The position numbers were made by a program, and so were the translations under genes. The notes under the pieces are model-generated. The model was not told the origin of the DNA, did not search any database, and worked only from the letters and a program-made list of their open reading frames with translations. 64,000 nt of DNA, taken from Cyclobacteriaceae bacterium. Lineage in GTDB: Bacteria; Bacteroidota; Bacteroidia; Cytophagales; Cyclobacteriaceae. This document shows positions 60,164 to 64,000 of this stretch, piece after piece; position 1 is the first letter of the stretch; every line of letters begins with the position of its first letter. The stretch is taken from contig JALHOT010000001.1 in assembly GCA_022842845.1 (NCBI GenBank), positions 183,842 to 247,841 on the forward strand, written 5' to 3'.

Positions 60164-63001
60164 TTATTTTTTATTGCCATTCACATCCAACTCTACAATC
60201 TCATAGCCTAAGCGCTCAAGACCGGGTTGAATTTTTACTTTGTCACCCACCAACAAGATATTCATCTTGGATGTATCCAACCATTTCGTGGCAATCGCGT
60301 CTATTTCTTTTTTCGAAATGCTGTTTACGATCTTGTTTTGCTGGTCCACAAAATCTCCTGCAAGATTATAACGGAGAATGTTACCAATAAAACCTGCCTT
60401 CTGAAAACCTGTTTCGTAACGCAAAGCATCACGCTGACCAATGGCACTCTTCATAAAGGCCAATTCGTCTTCACGTATGCCCGTCTTGGCATAGCCTGAC
60501 AACTCTTTCATTACTTCAACCAGGGCGCTGTCAGTTGCTGTTGCTTTTATACCGGAGCTAAAACTGAAATCACCAGCATACTTATCTCCGCTAAAGCCAC
60601 TGCGTGCACCATAGGTCCAGCCCTTGTCTTCTCTTAAATTCAAATTGATACGGCTGTTGAAGGCTCCGCCTAAAGCATAGTTTGTTAAACCAGCCTTGAA
60701 AAATTCTCCAGTCGCATCAAATGTAAGGTTGGTAACATAACCTACACGGAATTCTGTTTGGGCGGCACGGGGCACATCGATCAGGTAAATCCGCGTTTTA
60801 TCAACCGCAGGTGCTGCTACTGGTGCAGGGATATCGATAGACTTATTTGGAAGTTTAGTCAAGAAAGCAAGCTTAGACACAATCACTTTCTGTGATAGAT
60901 CGCCCACCACAACGCCTTTCAGTCCGGCCGATGTCATGTAATTGGCATAATAGTCTTCAACATCTTTTAATGTCAAGTTTTTAACTGTGTACTCTGTACC
61001 AATTTCATTCATGCCAAGAATTGAATTAGCGCCATAGTTAAGCTTTGTAAATACATCAGTAGCAATGATAGCCGGCTGCGACTTGCGCTGTTTAAAACCT
61101 TCGAGGGTTTGTTTCTGCAGTCTCGCGAAAGCTTCAGGGGTGAACTTCGGGTTTAGCATACGTTCTTCGAGGAGTGCAAGCGTTCTGTCGATATGCTTCG
61201 TTAAAGTTTGCACTGAGAAAGTAATGCCATCGAGGCTACTGCTTACGTTAATCGAGCTTCCCATCTTTTGCAGTTCTGCCTGCATCTGCTCACCGGTAAA
61301 ATTCTTAGTGTCTTCATTCATCATCGCAGCAAACATGCGCGGAAGACCTAATTTAGATGTGTCTTTCGCCATCAGCATATGACCACCTGGGATTGTAAAT
61401 GATAAGGTGGTAACTGGCAGTTCTTTCGATTCTGTACCAATTAAACTTATACCATTAGTCAGGTTCTGCGTCCAGTAAGCGGGCACCTTTACCACTGGGT
61501 TCGGTCCATTGCCTGGCATCTTTGATCTGTCAAAAGCATCTTTAGGTTTCTGATAGTTCAAGCCCTTATAACCATAGTCTGGTGCTTTGTAACTGTCTTT
61601 ACTAATCGTGTAGTTATCTGCAGCAACAATATTTGATTCTTGTCCTTTAGGTATCACACTTAAAATAACCGCTGGTCTATTTTTAATGTATTGATTAAAG
61701 ACACGGATCACATCTTCTTTAGTAACCTTATTCACCTCCACCAATTCCTGACCGATCATATTAGGGTTGCCAGAGAAAGTTTGATAATAAGCTAACCTGG
61801 TTACCTTGCCTGAAACACTCTGCAAGCCATTGATCAGTTGAGCTTCGATGCTGCCTTTAAATTTTTCTATATCAGCATCAGTAACACCCCTGCTTTCGAA
61901 AGCTTTTACTGCATCATCAATTAATTTTTTGGAGTCGGCCAAGGAAACGCCATTGCTTGGGGTAAGACTAAACCTGAACTCGCCTGCTAATTCAGAAGCC
62001 TGATTAAAGGCGGAGGCATTCAATGCTTTTTGATTTTTGACGATCTCCTGATAGAATACAGCGTTCTTACCCTGACCTAAGATTTCGGCCAAACAATCCA
62101 AGGCTGCCTCATCAGAATGATTGGCGGGCACACCGGGATAAGTGATCACCAACTGAGGAAGTCGGGCATAGTTGTCAACCATGGTTACAAAGCGATTCTG
62201 CTCAAGAACCGGTGCCGGTAATTGCATGTTTTTTACCTCTGGACCACGCGGAATGCTGCCAAAATATTTCTCAACCAGCTTTACTACTTCCTGGGGCTTT
62301 ACATCACCCCCGATGGTCAGCGTAGCATTATTGGGTCCATACCATCTTAAAAAGAAGTTTTTTAAATCGTTTACATCAACACGATCAAGATCTTCTATGT
62401 AACCAATGGTTAACCATGAATAAGGATGACCGTAGGGGTAGAGATTCTTGGAGATCGTCTCACCTACCAAACCGTAGGGGCGATTGTCATAATTCTGACC
62501 GCGCTCGTTTTTGACAGTAGCACGCTGGATCTCAAACTTCTTCTGTGTTACTGCATCAAGCAAAAAGCCCATGCGGTCTGCCTCTAACCAAAGCATTTTT
62601 TCGAGTTGGTTACTTGGTACTGTTTGGTAATAATTGGTACGGTCGCGGTTAGTACTTCCGTTGAGGGTACCCCCCGATTCCGTTACAATTTTAAAATGCT
62701 GTTCATCAGCCACATTGTCGCTACCCTGAAACATCATATGCTCGAAAAAGTGAGCAAAGCCAGATTTTCCAATCTCTTCACGGGCAGAGCCCACGTGGTA
62801 GGTAATGTCAACGTGCACAACCGGATCGCTATGATCTTCGTGCACAACCAATGTCAATCCATTCGACAACAGGTATTTTTCGTAAGGGATGACAATCTCA
62901 TTTCCCTTTTTTTCAACTTTCTCCAGGCGCTTGGTTTGTGCCTGCACCAAGGCTGGTAGTAGCGTCAACAGCATCAGGGCTGTTGCTATTTTATTTATCA
63001 T
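60164..63001 (-). CDS. M16 family zinc protease (full-length, two-domain pair)
   Basis: A 945-residue exported M16 peptidase, signal peptide MINKIATALMLLTLLPALVQ. The inverted zinc motif is HFFEH (His84-x-x-Glu87-His88) in GFAHFFEHMMFQGS, with the distal Glu in VKNERGQNYDNRPYG. The second half repeats the fold without the zinc motif, as in pitrilysin-type proteins. It cuts peptides in the periplasm. Single gene with its own terminator. Confidence 0.95.
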   Translation of the reverse strand: MINKIATALMLLTLLPALVQAQTKRLEKVEKKGNEIVIPYEKYLLSNGLTLVVHEDHSDPVVHVDITYHVGSAREEIGKSGFAHFFEHMMFQGSDNVADEQHFKIVTESGGTLNGSTNRDRTNYYQTVPSNQLEKMLWLEADRMGFLLDAVTQKKFEIQRATVKNERGQNYDNRPYGLVGETISKNLYPYGHPYSWLTIGYIEDLDRVDVNDLKNFFLRWYGPNNATLTIGGDVKPQEVVKLVEKYFGSIPRGPEVKNMQLPAPVLEQNRFVTMVDNYARLPQLVITYPGVPANHSDEAALDCLAEILGQGKNAVFYQEIVKNQKALNASAFNQASELAGEFRFSLTPSNGVSLADSKKLIDDAVKAFESRGVTDADIEKFKGSIEAQLINGLQSVSGKVTRLAYYQTFSGNPNMIGQELVEVNKVTKEDVIRVFNQYIKNRPAVILSVIPKGQESNIVAADNYTISKDSYKAPDYGYKGLNYQKPKDAFDRSKMPGNGPNPVVKVPAYWTQNLTNGISLIGTESKELPVTTLSFTIPGGHMLMAKDTSKLGLPRMFAAMMNEDTKNFTGEQMQAELQKMGSSINVSSSLDGITFSVQTLTKHIDRTLALLEERMLNPKFTPEAFARLQKQTLEGFKQRKSQPAIIATDVFTKLNYGANSILGMNEIGTEYTVKNLTLKDVEDYYANYMTSAGLKGVVVGDLSQKVIVSKLAFLTKLPNKSIDIPAPVAAPAVDKTRIYLIDVPRAAQTEFRVGYVTNLTFDATGEFFKAGLTNYALGGAFNSRINLNLREDKGWTYGARSGFSGDKYAGDFSFSSGIKATATDSALVEVMKELSGYAKTGIREDELAFMKSAIGQRDALRYETGFQKAGFIGNILRYNLAGDFVDQQNKIVNSISKKEIDAIATKWLDTSKMNILLVGDKVKIQPGLERLGYEIVELDVNGNKK

Positions 63002-63163
63002 AAGGCTTAGATTTTGGGTTATATCTATCGTTTAAAGAAACAGAAAAACAAACAAGCCTAGCATAAGTTTTATACGACAAGGCGTATTCTACGAGACAAA
63101 CGGAGGAAACGTGTACGCTTCTTTCGAAAAAACAAAACAGATCGATTGGCCTTAAACAATAAT

Positions 63164-63185
63164 AGCGCCTTGAAAAGCGCTATCA
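63164..63185 (-). terminator. Probable terminator after proS
   Basis: ATAGCGC (63164-63170) pairs with GCGCTAT (63179-63185) over 8 bases; on the minus strand it is followed by TATTATTGTTT. It lies 20 bases after the proS stop. Confidence 0.6.
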
Positions 63186-63204
63186 TCATCAAAAAAAATA
63201 TTAT

Positions 63205-64000
63205 TTAGTAAGCGATGGCAAACAACACACGCTTATGGGAAGGTTTGCCTGAATAAATACACTTACCCTCTTCAACTACCGCATCAAGGGGGATGCAGCG
63301 TATAGTAGCCTTCGTCTCCTCTTTAATCTTTTGTTCAGTCTCGGCTGTTCCATCCCAGTGGGCGGAAACAAAGCCACCCTTTTCTTCCAACACCTTTTTA
63401 AAGTCGGCATAAGAATCAACGCGAGTTGTCATCTCGCTGCGGAACTGAAGCGCACGCTGATAAATATTTTTTTGAATATTGTCCAGAAGCACTGGAATTG
63501 ATGTGGCAATCTCATCCATCTTCATCACTTGCTTTTCCTTCGTATCGCGTCTGGCCACCTCTACCGTTCCATTTTCCAAATCGCGTGGGCCAATGGCAAT
63601 GCGCACAGGCACACCTTTGAGTTCCCACTCGGCAAACTTAAACCCTGGTTTTTGGGTGTCGCGGTTATCGTACTTGACAGAATAACCTTGCTTGCGAAGT
63701 TCTTTGGCGATCACCCCTACTTTCTCACTAATGCGCGCCAACTCATCATCACTTCTGAAAATAGGTACGATCACAACATGAATCGGGGCCAACTTTGGAG
63801 GAATAATCAAGCCATCGTCATCAGAATGTGCCATGATAAGGGCGCCCATCAAACGCGTGCTAACACCCCAGCTGGTGCCCCATACTTCTTCCAACTTACC
63901 TTCTTTATTTGAAAATTTTACATCGAAGGCTTTGGCAAAATTCTGACCTAAAAAGTGCGAAGTACCTGCCTGCAGCGCCTTGCCATCTTGCATCATGGCT
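63205..64000 (-). CDS. proS: Prolyl-tRNA synthetase, C-terminal part (cut by window edge)
   Basis: The last 264 or so residues of ProRS, open to the window edge. It shows the class II motif phrase [20 protein letters not shown], then the anticodon-binding domain ([34 protein letters not shown]) and the zinc-like C-terminal domain of the short eukaryote/archaeal-type ProRS ending [31 protein letters not shown]. It attaches proline to tRNA-Pro. The N-terminal half is outside the window. Confidence 0.96.
   Translation of the reverse strand, partial: AMMQDGKALQAGTSHFLGQNFAKAFDVKFSNKEGKLEEVWGTSWGVSTRLMGALIMAHSDDDGLIIPPKLAPIHVVIVPIFRSDDELARISEKVGVIAKELRKQGYSVKYDNRDTQKPGFKFAEWELKGVPVRIAIGPRDLENGTVEVARRDTKEKQVMKMDEIATSIPVLLDNIQKNIYQRALQFRSEMTTRVDSYADFKKVLEEKGGFVSAHWDGTAETEQKIKEETKATIRCIPLDAVVEEGKCIYSGKPSHKRVLFAIAY

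Overview
The window comes from a Bacteroidota chromosome, most likely order Cytophagales or a close relative. The support is: a bacillithiol gene (bshA); an atpD-atpC pair detached from the rest of the ATP synthase genes; promoters of the Bacteroidota type (TTTG or TTG, about 20 nt, TAnnTTTG); many Sec-exported proteins ending their signal in A-Q; IPT/TIG and cadherin lipoproteins; WG repeats; two-component propeller kinases; and a bacterial alpha-2-macroglobulin. No rRNA, tRNA, CRISPR array, prophage or intact insertion sequence was seen. The first and last genes run off the window.

Layout. 0-8 kb: a truncated small gene, a GH3/beta-lactamase fusion whose GH3 half looks catalytically dead, bshA, an AT-rich orphan, and the threonine catabolic pair kbl and SDR-type threonine dehydrogenase, divergently transcribed. 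8-16 kb: an orphan histidine kinase and a giant alpha-2-macroglobulin, with two copies of a palindromic intergenic repeat, one of them lying in the loop of a transcription terminator. 16-30 kb: cell-surface genes (TIG and cadherin/NHL lipoproteins, a propeller kinase with its LytTR regulator, unknown secreted proteins, an internally repeated lipoprotein, a CstB-like persulfide dioxygenase, a WG-repeat protein and a beta-barrel). 30-34 kb: TPR and TM2 genes and a four-gene overlapping operon (LolA-like, secreted YidD-like, two TPR/DUF5683-like membrane proteins). 34-48 kb: housekeeping genes (atpDC, kinase and SDR, NatAB-type ABC exporter, grpE-dnaJ, obg, adk, hpt, an M42-type peptidase, upp). 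48-64 kb: serine dehydratase, gcvP, two M28 peptidases plus the decayed tail of a third, a pair of OB-fold-like secreted paralogues, an ECF sigma operon, DoxX, an M16 protease and prolyl-tRNA synthetase.

How the genes fit together. kbl and tdh turn threonine into glycine and acetyl-CoA, gcvP decarboxylates glycine, and SdaA deaminates serine, so glycine, serine and threonine breakdown is well represented although scattered. Purine and pyrimidine salvage (hpt, upp, adk) lies close together. grpE and dnaJ form a chaperone operon that has been split by a four-helix-bundle (23S intervening-sequence type) gene.

Best candidates for undescribed biology: (1) the four-helix-bundle gene at 42.8 kb, framed by inverted TTCGA-rich repeat arrays and set exactly between grpE and dnaJ, with gene-less AT-rich arrays of similar architecture in other tight gaps; (2) the LolA-like/YidD-like/DUF5683-like operon at 31.4-34.1 kb; (3) the repeat that lies inside a terminator loop at 10.0 kb. 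All functional statements rest on motif recognition by eye, with no database search.
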